DNA of 18,162 bases, taken from assembly GCA_039715165.1 (NCBI GenBank), contig JBDLHX010000044.1, positions 1 through 18,162 of the forward strand. The letters run 5' to 3'. The notes below the pieces were generated by a model, which was not told where the DNA came from, made no database searches, and saw nothing but the letters and a program-made list of their open reading frames with translations. The translations under genes were made by a program, and so were the position numbers. The stretch comes from JAHEEL01 sp039715165 (GTDB lineage Bacteria > Actinomycetota > Acidimicrobiia > Spongiisociales > UBA5794). Below, piece after piece: positions 6,995-14,748 of the stretch (its first letter is position 1; each line of letters starts with the position of its first letter).

Positions 6995-9064
6995 ATGAGC
7001 CGTTTCGCGCGCGCCCGCATGTTTATCGCGCCGCTTGTCGTCGGCTTCGTCGTGTCCGGCTTGAGCTTTCCGGCGCTGGCCGAAGAGCCCGCCCCTCGCT
7101 CTCTCGACCCCTCGACCTACACGCCTCCGTTCACCCTCTCGTCGCCGGTCGACGGTCGGGACCATTACTCCGATTCGTTCGGCGTGATCCGGGACGACGG
7201 CGACCGACTCCACCACGGAATCGACATCGGAGCTCCCCTCGGAACCCACGTGCTCGCCGCCGCCCCCGGCGTCGTGACACGCATCACTGAGGGTGGCACG
7301 GCAGGGCTCTATGTCGAGATCAAGCACGCCGACGGTTGGCTGACGCGCTACCTCCACCTGAACAACATCGAGCCTCCCAAGCCTGAGCCCGAGCCCGAGC
7401 CGGCGGTCGAAGAGATCGCGGTCCCTGAAGAGGATGGGGCGCTGGAGGGCGAAGCTGCGGCTTCCGAAACGCCCGCCGGTGAAGAAGCGCCGGCTGGAGA
7501 GGATGCGGCGGAACCGCCGCCCACCGAAGAGACCGTTCCCGCCGAAGAGCCGATCGTCGAAGAAGCCGAAGAGATTCCCGTCGAGCACAAAGGATGGGGC
7601 ACTCCGAACGGCATCGCCGTCGGCGCCTCCGTCGCTGCGGGCGACGTGATCGGCTACGTCGGGTACAGCGGGAACGCATCGAGCAACGCGCCGCACCTTC
7701 ATTTCGAACTCAGGATGCCGGATCGGACGCCGGTGAATCCGTATCCGTTCCTCACCGGGAAGACCGAGCCACGAACGCTCTACGTTGTTCCGGACATCAC
7801 CGATGATCCCATTGCAACGTCGATTGAGGTCGTCGGGCACTTCGACCCGGGCGAAGGCTTCAACGGCGTCGTCTGGGCGCACAACGGCGTTGCGTACATG
7901 GGTTCGCACGGCGATGACGAGGTCTGCCCCGCGAGCGGTGTCCGCCGCTACGACGTGACCGACCCCACGACGCCGGTCGAACTTGTGCCCCTCCCGGTCG
8001 AGCGTCCCGGCACGCGGACGTCGGCCATCTGGGTGGGTGATGTCGAGACACCGAGCTTCACCGGCACGCTCGCCATCGTCGCATACACCGCCTGCGACGG
8101 CGACTCGGTTGGCGACGGCGGCTTCGTGCTCTACGACGTCACCGATTCGTCCGAACCTGCCGTACTGGGCATCTACGACACAGGCTCCGGCACAGTCGGC
8201 ATCAGCGATCTCGACGTCTGGCACGGCGATGGAGTGGTGCGTGTCATCGCAGCCGTTCCGAACTCACGCATGGACCACGAACAACGCCTCGGCGACGTTC
8301 GGATCATCGATGTCAGCGATCCCGTCTGGCCGGCGGACATCGCCGACTGGGACTTTCGTCGGGACGGTCCGATGACGATGCGGCATGCTGTTGCGGCAGA
8401 GCATGATCTCCGCGATCTGCACGCTGCCGGCGTGGCATTCGACGTCGACGGGAGCCGAGCGTTCATCGCACACTGGGACGCGGGCCTCATCGTTCTCGAC
8501 TTGTCCGATCCTTCGGAGCCCACCTTCGTCGGGAGGGATGCCTCGCTCGGACATCAGGAAGGCAACGCCAGATCGGTTGTCCTCGATCCGGCGAGTGGCA
8601 TGGTCGTGGTCAGCCACGAGGATCTCGACCCGCTCGAAGACGAAATCCTCGGCACCTCATGGGGCATCGACGTCGCCTTCGACGCGCGCTCGGATGCCGA
8701 TCCGGTGCTCCTCTCGACCTACTCGCTCGCGCATGCGGCCCCCGACGATGACGGCCGGGTCCCCCTCTCCGGCATGTACTCGCCGAACGAAGCCGCTGTT
8801 GCAGAGGGCTATCTCTACACCGCATGGCTCTCCGGCGGTCTTCGCGTGATCAGCCTCGTTGATCCGACGGAGCTCGTTGAGATCGCATCGTTCATCCCAC
8901 CGACGCGGGTCGACCCCCAGCGCCGGTTCGCCTCCCCGAACGGGAACATCGGCATGCCGCTCGCCTGGTCCGTTCACATCGACGGTGACCTCATCTACTT
9001 GTCGGACCTCAACACGGGGTTGTGGATCCTTCGGCTCGAAGAACCCCCGCTCGGCGGCCAATAG
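6995..9064 (+). CDS. Secreted M23 peptidase-LVIVD repeat fusion protein
   Basis: This 689-residue protein has a signal peptide (1 to about 29, cleavage after FPALA). The M23/LytM domain carries HHGIDIGAP (H73, D77), LTRYLHLNN (H121) and NAPHLHFELR (H234, H236), the full zinc and catalytic set, so an active glycyl or peptidoglycan endopeptidase is plausible. Residues about 126-197 are an insertion dominated by Glu, Pro and Ala that splits this domain between its central and C-terminal strands. From about 270 on there are at least five LVIVD-like repeats: RRYDVTDPTTPVEL, LYDVTDSSEPAVLG, IIDVSDPVWPAD, VLDLSDPSEPTFVG and ISLVDPTELVEIA, probably a beta-propeller-like module. The role of that part is unknown; anchoring or surface binding are possibilities. 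It appears to be transcribed alone. Confidence 0.85.
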   Translation: MSRFARARMFIAPLVVGFVVSGLSFPALAEEPAPRSLDPSTYTPPFTLSSPVDGRDHYSDSFGVIRDDGDRLHHGIDIGAPLGTHVLAAAPGVVTRITEGGTAGLYVEIKHADGWLTRYLHLNNIEPPKPEPEPEPAVEEIAVPEEDGALEGEAAASETPAGEEAPAGEDAAEPPPTEETVPAEEPIVEEAEEIPVEHKGWGTPNGIAVGASVAAGDVIGYVGYSGNASSNAPHLHFELRMPDRTPVNPYPFLTGKTEPRTLYVVPDITDDPIATSIEVVGHFDPGEGFNGVVWAHNGVAYMGSHGDDEVCPASGVRRYDVTDPTTPVELVPLPVERPGTRTSAIWVGDVETPSFTGTLAIVAYTACDGDSVGDGGFVLYDVTDSSEPAVLGIYDTGSGTVGISDLDVWHGDGVVRVIAAVPNSRMDHEQRLGDVRIIDVSDPVWPADIADWDFRRDGPMTMRHAVAAEHDLRDLHAAGVAFDVDGSRAFIAHWDAGLIVLDLSDPSEPTFVGRDASLGHQEGNARSVVLDPASGMVVVSHEDLDPLEDEILGTSWGIDVAFDARSDADPVLLSTYSLAHAAPDDDGRVPLSGMYSPNEAAVAEGYLYTAWLSGGLRVISLVDPTELVEIASFIPPTRVDPQRRFASPNGNIGMPLAWSVHIDGDLIYLSDLNTGLWILRLEEPPLGGQ

Positions 9065-9179
9065 CCCGCGACCAGCGTGTGCGGTCCTGCGGCATGTCGT
9101 GCTTCTCCGGCCCTTTTCGATCCACGCCGATCGCCTACTCTTGCCGGCAGCACCGAATGAGTCGTGGAGCGGATTGCCA

Positions 9180-9827
9180 ATGCAGGGAGACATCATCCTC
9201 GTCGGCGAGGAGCATCGACGCGCCGCCGGCATCATCATCGACCATCTGCTGGACGAGATTCGTGGACTGCCCCGCCGCTTCACGATGACCGTTGCAGGTG
9301 AATCGGGCAGCGGGAAGTCCGAGACGGGCCGGGCACTCGCCGACGCCCTCGCAGAACACGGTGTGGAGGCGGTGGTGCTCCAGCAGGACGACTACTACGT
9401 CCTTCCGCCGGCGTTCAACGATGGCGCGCGGCGAGCGAACCTGGCGTGGGTGGGCACCACGGAGGTGCGTCTCGACGTCCTTGACGCCCACCTCGAAGCG
9501 GCGCAGTCCGGTGACGCGGGGATCGTCAAGCCGCTCGTCATCTACGCGGAGAACCGCATCGACGAGGAGGAACTCTCCTACGAAGGAGTGCAGGTTGTGA
9601 TCGCTGAGGGCGTGTACACGTCGCTGTGTGAACACGTGGACCGCAGAGTCTTCATCGACCGCAACCGGCTCGACACCATCGAGCACCGCATGAAGCGCGG
9701 CCGCGAGGAGTTCGACCCGTTCATCGAGAAGGTTCTCACAAGGGAACACGAGATCATCTCTCAACATCGCAACCGGGCCGACGTCATCATCACACGCGAC
9801 TACGACGTCGAGTTCGTTCAGAGATGA
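9180..9827 (+). CDS. Uridine-kinase-like P-loop kinase
   Basis: The 215-residue protein has Walker A GESGSGKS (40-47), a QQDDYY block (68-73) like the DDFY segment of uridine kinase, the later strand VVIAEGVYT (139-147, as 'viEGi.a'), and a lid-like basic stretch HRMKRGREEFDP. These mark the uridine kinase/phosphoribulokinase group of P-loop kinases, but the substrate cannot be read from sequence. The start is ATG 9180, with GGAG 10 bases upstream; the frame is open further 5', over the preceding gene, and that part is rejected. No signal or membrane segment is present. The stop overlaps the ATG of the GH13-like gene (ATGA), so the two are probably co-translated and may act on the same sugar or sugar phosphate. 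Confidence 0.75.
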   Translation: MQGDIILVGEEHRRAAGIIIDHLLDEIRGLPRRFTMTVAGESGSGKSETGRALADALAEHGVEAVVLQQDDYYVLPPAFNDGARRANLAWVGTTEVRLDVLDAHLEAAQSGDAGIVKPLVIYAENRIDEEELSYEGVQVVIAEGVYTSLCEHVDRRVFIDRNRLDTIEHRMKRGREEFDPFIEKVLTREHEIISQHRNRADVIITRDYDVEFVQR

Positions 9828-11944
9828 CCACAGATCACCACCCCGGGGTGAACGGCTACACGATCGGTGATACATCCTTCGTCGTCGGTCTCCGGCCCCA
9901 GGACGCCGTCGCGATGCCGCTGCGAAGTGTTCTCGAGTTGTTGACCAAGCGTTACGGCCACGTCGTCGGCCTGGCCCTGTCCGACCAGGCGGTGGATCTG
10001 GTTCGTCCACTCTCTGAGATCCCAGAGGCAGTTCGCTCGCCGCGGTCGACCGAGCCCGACTCGTCGTGGTTGAAGCGCACGAACACGGTCGGCGTCAACG
10101 TGCGCACGATCGGCGACTACGGGAACGTGGTCAAATACGCGCTGACGCTGCCTGCCGCGACGGACTCCGTGCACCTGCTGCCGGTGTGGGAGCCGGGAGT
10201 GGTCAAGAGCCTGTACGGGATCGCCTCGTGGAGCCTCAACACCGAGTTCTTCTCCGATGAGCTGTACGAGTACTCGCCGAACCTCGACACGATCGAGAAG
10301 CAGCTGCGGGCCACATCCAACTTGCTCCATGTGATGGGCAAGACCATCGGCATGGACGTCATCCCTCACACCGACCGCTTCTCGGAGCTCGCCCTGGGCA
10401 CACCCGACCTCTTTGAATGGATGAAGATCAGGGACCGTCAGATCGTCGACCACTCCGACGGGCTCGTACGTACCGTCGAAGATGCCGTGTTCACCTGGCT
10501 CACCGAGCGGGGACCGGCATTGCGCGACAGCGGGTTGCCTGAGACCGTGGAGCAGTTGTTCCGCCTCGACGAGGACACGCGTCTCCGGTTGTTGTTCGGC
10601 GACAAAGGTGATCTCTTTGGGCGGGGCGGACGGCGAGTCGACCTCATCAAGTACCTGAAGTGGTTCGGCCTCGAACCGGTCCCCGCCACCATGGGCGTCC
10701 CGTTCCGCGGCATCGAGATCGACGCCGATCCGGCACATACCGTCGTTGACGATCACGGGATGGAATGGCCCGACTTCGTCATCTCCGAACCCGAATTCAT
10801 GTCCCGAGTCTTCTCACCGCTCGCCCGATTCAAGCTCTACGAGAGGATCGACGACAACGCCCACTGGGAGATCGACTTCGACCGGCCACGGTCCGAGGTG
10901 TGGGACTACGTCTGCCACCACTACGCCGAGACTCAGCACGTCGGCAACTTCGACTTCATGCGGGGCGACATGTCGCACGTGCAGATGCGCCCCGACGGCG
11001 TGCCGGACGTGGTCGATGAGCACTACGACATCCTCGCCGCCGTGAAGACGCATATCCAGCGCTCCGCACCGGCTCCGTGGTTCGGCTACTTCGCCGAGAC
11101 GTTCCTCCCGGCGCGCGACGTCTTCCAGTTCGGGGAGGAGCTCGACCACCTCGAGGCCTCGCTTGCGGACGCCACGCTCGGCGACCTGCAGTCCACCGTG
11201 GTCGGAGACCACGAGTACCTCCGTCGGTTCCGGCGATACCTCGACGACCTCGCGACTCGCCGGACCGCTCCTGCCTACACAGTGATGACAGCGGACAAGG
11301 ACGACCCCCGGTTCGACGAGCTGTATCGAGCAGGCAATGAGGCGCGGCTGTTCACGGCGCTGTTCTTGCCGGATATGCCGTCGTATACCGCTCTCGGATT
11401 CGAGATCAGGGACGTGCACTGGGAGCCGGTGGAGAACGAGCACTACACGAAGTTGTTCGTCTTCCACGAAGAGGGCGATTCGAACACCTACCCGTCGAAA
11501 GCTCGCTTCGGCGACGAATTCATCTGGGGACAGAACAACGAACTCTTCGCCCGCATCACCGACCTACGGGTGTTCGCCGAGACGATCTTGCCCCTGATCG
11601 CGGACTCGACCACCGAGTGGCTCATCCCGCCCGATGCGACAACGCTGCGTGGCATCGCAGCGTGGACACAGGATCCGGCGACCATGCCTGGAGACACCGA
11701 TCGATACGTGTTCGTCGTCAACTACGACCTCACCTCCGACTCGGGCTACTTCGGGATCCCCGCTCTCCCAGCCGACAGCGTGCTCACACCCGTGTTCTCG
11801 ACGGGGGGCGACGAGCATCTGCACAGCGGAACCCTCCAGCACAGTGGCTTCTTCCACCGCCTCGAGAACCTGACCCCCGGGGAAGGCCGGGCATACCGCA
11901 TCCATGTCCCCCCGGAGGAACGACGGGGGACGCGCCCTCGCTAG
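9824..11944 (+). CDS. Large cytoplasmic protein resembling the alpha-amylase (GH13) superfamily
   Basis: I do not recognise a named family for this 706-residue protein, but it shows GH13-like signatures in order. A region I-like MDVIPHTDRF (177-186) follows LLPVWEPG and SLYGIASW. A region II-like FDFMRGDMSH (376-385) puts Arg380 and candidate nucleophile Asp382 in the R-x-D spacing. A region III-like WFGYFAETF (419-427) has candidate acid/base Glu425. A region IV-like VVGDHEYLRR (459-468) has His463. The C-terminal part (about 590-700) resembles a beta domain (RYVFVVNYDLTSDSGYFGIP, HRLENLTPGEGRAYRIHVP). There is no signal peptide, so it acts in the cytoplasm. It overlaps the kinase gene by 4 bases. 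The last residues, HVPPEERRGTRPR and the TAG, are encoded by a dispersed repeat. It could be a glycoside hydrolase, a transglycosylase or a non-catalytic relative. Confidence 0.6.
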   Translation: MTTDHHPGVNGYTIGDTSFVVGLRPQDAVAMPLRSVLELLTKRYGHVVGLALSDQAVDLVRPLSEIPEAVRSPRSTEPDSSWLKRTNTVGVNVRTIGDYGNVVKYALTLPAATDSVHLLPVWEPGVVKSLYGIASWSLNTEFFSDELYEYSPNLDTIEKQLRATSNLLHVMGKTIGMDVIPHTDRFSELALGTPDLFEWMKIRDRQIVDHSDGLVRTVEDAVFTWLTERGPALRDSGLPETVEQLFRLDEDTRLRLLFGDKGDLFGRGGRRVDLIKYLKWFGLEPVPATMGVPFRGIEIDADPAHTVVDDHGMEWPDFVISEPEFMSRVFSPLARFKLYERIDDNAHWEIDFDRPRSEVWDYVCHHYAETQHVGNFDFMRGDMSHVQMRPDGVPDVVDEHYDILAAVKTHIQRSAPAPWFGYFAETFLPARDVFQFGEELDHLEASLADATLGDLQSTVVGDHEYLRRFRRYLDDLATRRTAPAYTVMTADKDDPRFDELYRAGNEARLFTALFLPDMPSYTALGFEIRDVHWEPVENEHYTKLFVFHEEGDSNTYPSKARFGDEFIWGQNNELFARITDLRVFAETILPLIADSTTEWLIPPDATTLRGIAAWTQDPATMPGDTDRYVFVVNYDLTSDSGYFGIPALPADSVLTPVFSTGGDEHLHSGTLQHSGFFHRLENLTPGEGRAYRIHVPPEERRGTRPR

Positions 11945-12015
11945 GGGCTCTCCTCGCCCCAAGGCTCAAGGACGCGGCCGCTGAGAGTCCATAGCGAGGG
12001 TGCAGGGGGGACGGT
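11902..12015 (+). repeat. Composite GC-rich hairpin repeat, copy 1
   Basis: It opens with CCATGTCCCCCCGGA (11902-11916), identical to copy 2. Box GTCCCCCC (11906-11913) can pair with GGGGGAC (11925-11931). Next come arms GCGCCCTCGCTA (11932-11943) and TAGCGAGGGTGC (11992-12003), 11 of 12 paired, around a 48-base loop that itself holds a GGGGC/GCCCC hairpin (11944-11960). It closes with AGGGGGGACGGT (12004-12015), again as in copy 2. The left part is coding for the end of the GH13-like protein; the right part lies in the leader of the aminopeptidase gene. It could also act as a terminator, though there is no T-tract. Confidence 0.7.
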
Positions 12016-12076
12016 GAAGGATTCGGAGGAGCGGGTGAGATGTCCCACCGGTACCATCAGCCTGTTCACGCGACCC

Positions 12077-12084
12077 AAGAGGAG
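12077..12084 (+). promoter_or_regulatory. Ribosome binding site favouring a GTG start for the aminopeptidase
   Basis: AAGAGGAG lies 6 bases before GTG 12091. A second site, GGAGGA at 12025-12030, lies 9 bases before ATG 12040, so both starts have support. The GTG start gives an N-terminus (PSEADYRLPRTVLPSHYDL) typical of the family. Confidence 0.5.
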
Positions 12085-12090
12085 TGCCCC

Positions 12091-14607
12091 GTGCCGTCTG
12101 AAGCCGACTACCGCCTGCCCCGCACCGTTCTCCCGAGCCACTACGACCTCACGCTCACACCGGATCTCGCGGCGGCGACCTTCGGGGGACACGTCATCGT
12201 TGACATAGATGTCGTCGAACCGGTCTCCGAGGTCGTCCTCAACACGGCGGAGCTGACGCTCCACACGGCCGTCCTCTTCAACGAGGCCGGACAGCGGATC
12301 GAGGCCACGATCTCAACCGACGAGGAGAGCGAGCGGTCGACGCTGACGCTCACCACCACGATCGAGCCGGGTGCGTGGAAGCTCGACATCTCATTCGACG
12401 GGACGCTCAACGACGACCTGCGCGGTTTCTATCGCTCCGTCTACACGGACCCCGACGGCGACGAGAAGACGATCGCGACGACCCAGTTCGAAGCGACCGA
12501 GGCCCGCCGGGCGTTCCCCTGCTGGGACGAGCCCGATCTCAAGGCGACGTTCGGTGTCACGCTCATCGTCGATGACGGGCTCACCGCAATCTCGAACGGC
12601 GGGGAGGTCGACCGCACCGACGCCGGTGACGGCAAGGTCGCGGTGCGATTCGCCGACACGATGAAGATGTCGACGTACCTCGTCGCGTTCATCGTCGGTG
12701 AACTCGGCGTCACGGACACCATCGACGTCGACGGCGTCCCCCTCCGCATCGCCTTCCCGCCGGGGAAGGGCCACCTCACCGACTTCGCCATGGACGTCGC
12801 AGCCCATTCGCTTCGCTACTACGCCGAGTACTACGACATCCCGTACCCGGGCGACAAGATGGACAAGATCGCCATCCCCGACTTCGCGTGGGGCGCGATG
12901 GAGAACCTCGGCGCCGTCACGTATCGCGAGACGGCGCTGCTCGTCGACGTTCGGAAGGCCACGCAGAACGAGATGATGCGCGTCGCCGAAGTCATCGCCC
13001 ACGAGATCGCGCACATGTGGTTCGGCGACCTCGTCACGATGAAGTGGTGGAACGGGATCTGGCTCAACGAGGCCTTCGCCACCTTCGCTTCGATGAAGTG
13101 CATCGACGCGTACCGGCCGGATTGGAAGGTGTGGCTCACCTTCGGCGGCGACCGGGTCCACTCGATGGAGACCGACGCGCTCGCCGCAACCCGATCGATC
13201 GAGTTCCCCGTTGCCTCACCGGAAGAGGCGAACGCCATGTTCGACTCGCTCACGTACGAGAAGGGCGCATCGATCCTCCGGATGCTCGAGCAGTACCTCG
13301 GAGAGCAAGCGTTCCGTCTCGGTGTCAGCAACTACCTCAAGGAGCACGCGTACGGCAACACCGACGGTGACGATCTCTGGTCGGCGCTCGCAGAGGCCTC
13401 CGGGGAGCCGGTGAAGGAGATCATGGACACGTGGATCTTCCAGGGCGGATTCCCGAGGATCTCCGTGGCCGGCGAGCCCGGGGCGTACACGCTCACCCAG
13501 GAGCACTTCCGCTACCTCGGTGAGGGCACCGAGACGTGGAAGGTCCCCGTGCTGTTCCGATCCTCGGAGGGTGAGCAGCGAATCCTCCTCTCCGACGAAA
13601 GCGTGACCGTGGACGCCGGTGACGACCTCGTCGTCAACGCCGGCGGTGACGGCTTCTACCGGGTCTCCTACTCCCCGGAGCTGCGCGCGGCTATTCGGGC
13701 GCGCCTCGACTCGCTGACGGGCGAGGAGCGCTACGCCACTGTCTCTGATGCGTTCGCGAACGTGCTCAAGGGTGGGGCCGAAGCCAGCGACTACCTCGCG
13801 CTCGTGGGGGGACTCGGCGAGGAAGCCGAGGTCGACGTGTGGCAGCGAGTCCTTGGTGGTCTTGGGGAACTCGACCGCATCGCGTCGTCCGATGTGCGCC
13901 CGGCGCTCCAGGGCTTCGTTCGTGACCTCGTAGAGGGCAAGTCCGAGGAGATGGGTTGGGATCCCGCCGACGGAGAGGACGACCGCAGCCGCAAGTTGCG
14001 GGGTGCCCTGATCGCGGCGCTCGGAAATCTCGGTGATGACCGGGAGACTCAGCGACGGGCACGCCTCGTCCACGAGGGCGTGCGGGCAGGGGAAGGCACC
14101 GTCGACGCTGAGGTGGCCGATGCCGCGCTGGCGGTGGTCGCCTCGAACGGCGAGTTCGCCGACTTCGAGCGATTCCTCGAGATGTCGGACGAGGCAGGGA
14201 CGCCCCAGGAGGTCGTGAAGTACCTGCGGGCCGCGGCGCTCGTCCCGGATCGACAAGGCGCGGAGAAACTCTTCCACATGGTGCTCGACGGCGACGTTCG
14301 GCGTCAGGACGCGTTCTGGGTGATCGCGATCATGCTCGGTCACCGCGAGAACGGGCCGCAGGTGTGGAAGCTCATGAAGGAGCACTGGGACGATCTCCTC
14401 CAGCAGATGCCACCCTCGACGGGCCGGCGCATCCTCGACCTGGTCCCGAACCGATCCGAGCCGGCAGTCTCGGCGGACATCGAAGCGTGGCTCACCGACC
14501 ATCCGATCAAGGGCGGCGAGAAGTACGCGGAGCAACAGATCGAGCTGATGAAGGTGCGGGTGGGCCTACGCGAGCGCGAATCAACCCGCCTCGCCGACAC
14601 CCTCTAA
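12091..14607 (+). CDS. M1 family zinc aminopeptidase
   Basis: This is a cytoplasmic metallopeptidase that removes N-terminal residues from peptides. In the 838-residue protein the exopeptidase motif GAMEN is at 268-272, the zinc site HEIAH at 304-308 with WLNEAF (Glu327 as third ligand), and the transition-state Tyr389 in SLTYEKGASILRML. QFEATEARRAFPCWDEP (132-148) is the substrate-pocket block of the puromycin-sensitive/ERAP branch. The C-terminal half (about 540-830) is the helical ERAP1-C-like domain, so it is full length. The start is taken as GTG 12091 for its better ribosome site and family-like N-terminus; ATG 12040 would add 17 residues (MSHRYHQPVH...). There is no signal peptide. It stands alone between the repeat and a strong inverted repeat. 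PepN is a more distant M1 branch. Confidence 0.92.
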   Translation: MPSEADYRLPRTVLPSHYDLTLTPDLAAATFGGHVIVDIDVVEPVSEVVLNTAELTLHTAVLFNEAGQRIEATISTDEESERSTLTLTTTIEPGAWKLDISFDGTLNDDLRGFYRSVYTDPDGDEKTIATTQFEATEARRAFPCWDEPDLKATFGVTLIVDDGLTAISNGGEVDRTDAGDGKVAVRFADTMKMSTYLVAFIVGELGVTDTIDVDGVPLRIAFPPGKGHLTDFAMDVAAHSLRYYAEYYDIPYPGDKMDKIAIPDFAWGAMENLGAVTYRETALLVDVRKATQNEMMRVAEVIAHEIAHMWFGDLVTMKWWNGIWLNEAFATFASMKCIDAYRPDWKVWLTFGGDRVHSMETDALAATRSIEFPVASPEEANAMFDSLTYEKGASILRMLEQYLGEQAFRLGVSNYLKEHAYGNTDGDDLWSALAEASGEPVKEIMDTWIFQGGFPRISVAGEPGAYTLTQEHFRYLGEGTETWKVPVLFRSSEGEQRILLSDESVTVDAGDDLVVNAGGDGFYRVSYSPELRAAIRARLDSLTGEERYATVSDAFANVLKGGAEASDYLALVGGLGEEAEVDVWQRVLGGLGELDRIASSDVRPALQGFVRDLVEGKSEEMGWDPADGEDDRSRKLRGALIAALGNLGDDRETQRRARLVHEGVRAGEGTVDAEVADAALAVVASNGEFADFERFLEMSDEAGTPQEVVKYLRAAALVPDRQGAEKLFHMVLDGDVRRQDAFWVIAIMLGHRENGPQVWKLMKEHWDDLLQQMPPSTGRRILDLVPNRSEPAVSADIEAWLTDHPIKGGEKYAEQQIELMKVRVGLRERESTRLADTL

Positions 14608-14663
14608 CACTCCATACCCAGGGTTGCAGTCCCCGTATACGGCGCCACCAGCCCGCGGAATGA

Positions 14664-14697
14664 GCAGCGACCACGAACCGAGGTTCGTGGTCGCTGC
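14664..14697. terminator. Perfect 15-bp inverted repeat, terminator-like or operator-like
   Basis: GCAGCGACCACGAAC (14664-14678) and its exact complement GTTCGTGGTCGCTGC (14683-14697) flank a 4-base loop, CGAG. It lies 56 bases after the aminopeptidase stop and just before a -10-like TAGGCT, so it could end the upstream transcript in either direction. There is no T-tract, so intrinsic termination of the classic kind is not assured. Because it covers the place of a -35 box for hutH, an operator is also possible. Confidence 0.5.
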
Positions 14698-14703
14698 GCG
14701 AAG

Positions 14704-14709
14704 TAGGCT
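14704..14709 (+). promoter_or_regulatory. Candidate -10 element for hutHU
   Basis: TAGGCT fits TANNNT and would start transcription near 14716, leaving a leader of about 33 bases that contains the ribosome site GAGAGGAG (14734-14741). The -35 position falls inside the inverted repeat and has no clear consensus. Confidence 0.25.
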
Positions 14710-14748
14710 GGATCTCCGGGTCTGAGTCGTTCTGAGAGGAGCCTGGAG

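Noticed and set aside
6659..8224. Long minus-strand reading frame (521 codons) opposite the thioredoxin and M23 genes
   Set aside because: It is the mirror of well-supported genes in high-GC DNA, is Arg/Asp-rich and has no recognisable motif.
9065..9179. TTTTCG...TACTCT as a promoter before the kinase gene
   Set aside because: TACTCT (9136-9141) is a possible -10, but the -35 match is poor and nothing else supports it.
13216..14535. Long minus-strand reading frame (439 codons) opposite the aminopeptidase gene
   Set aside because: The plus strand carries a complete M1 peptidase here; the opposite frame has only GC-driven composition and no family features.
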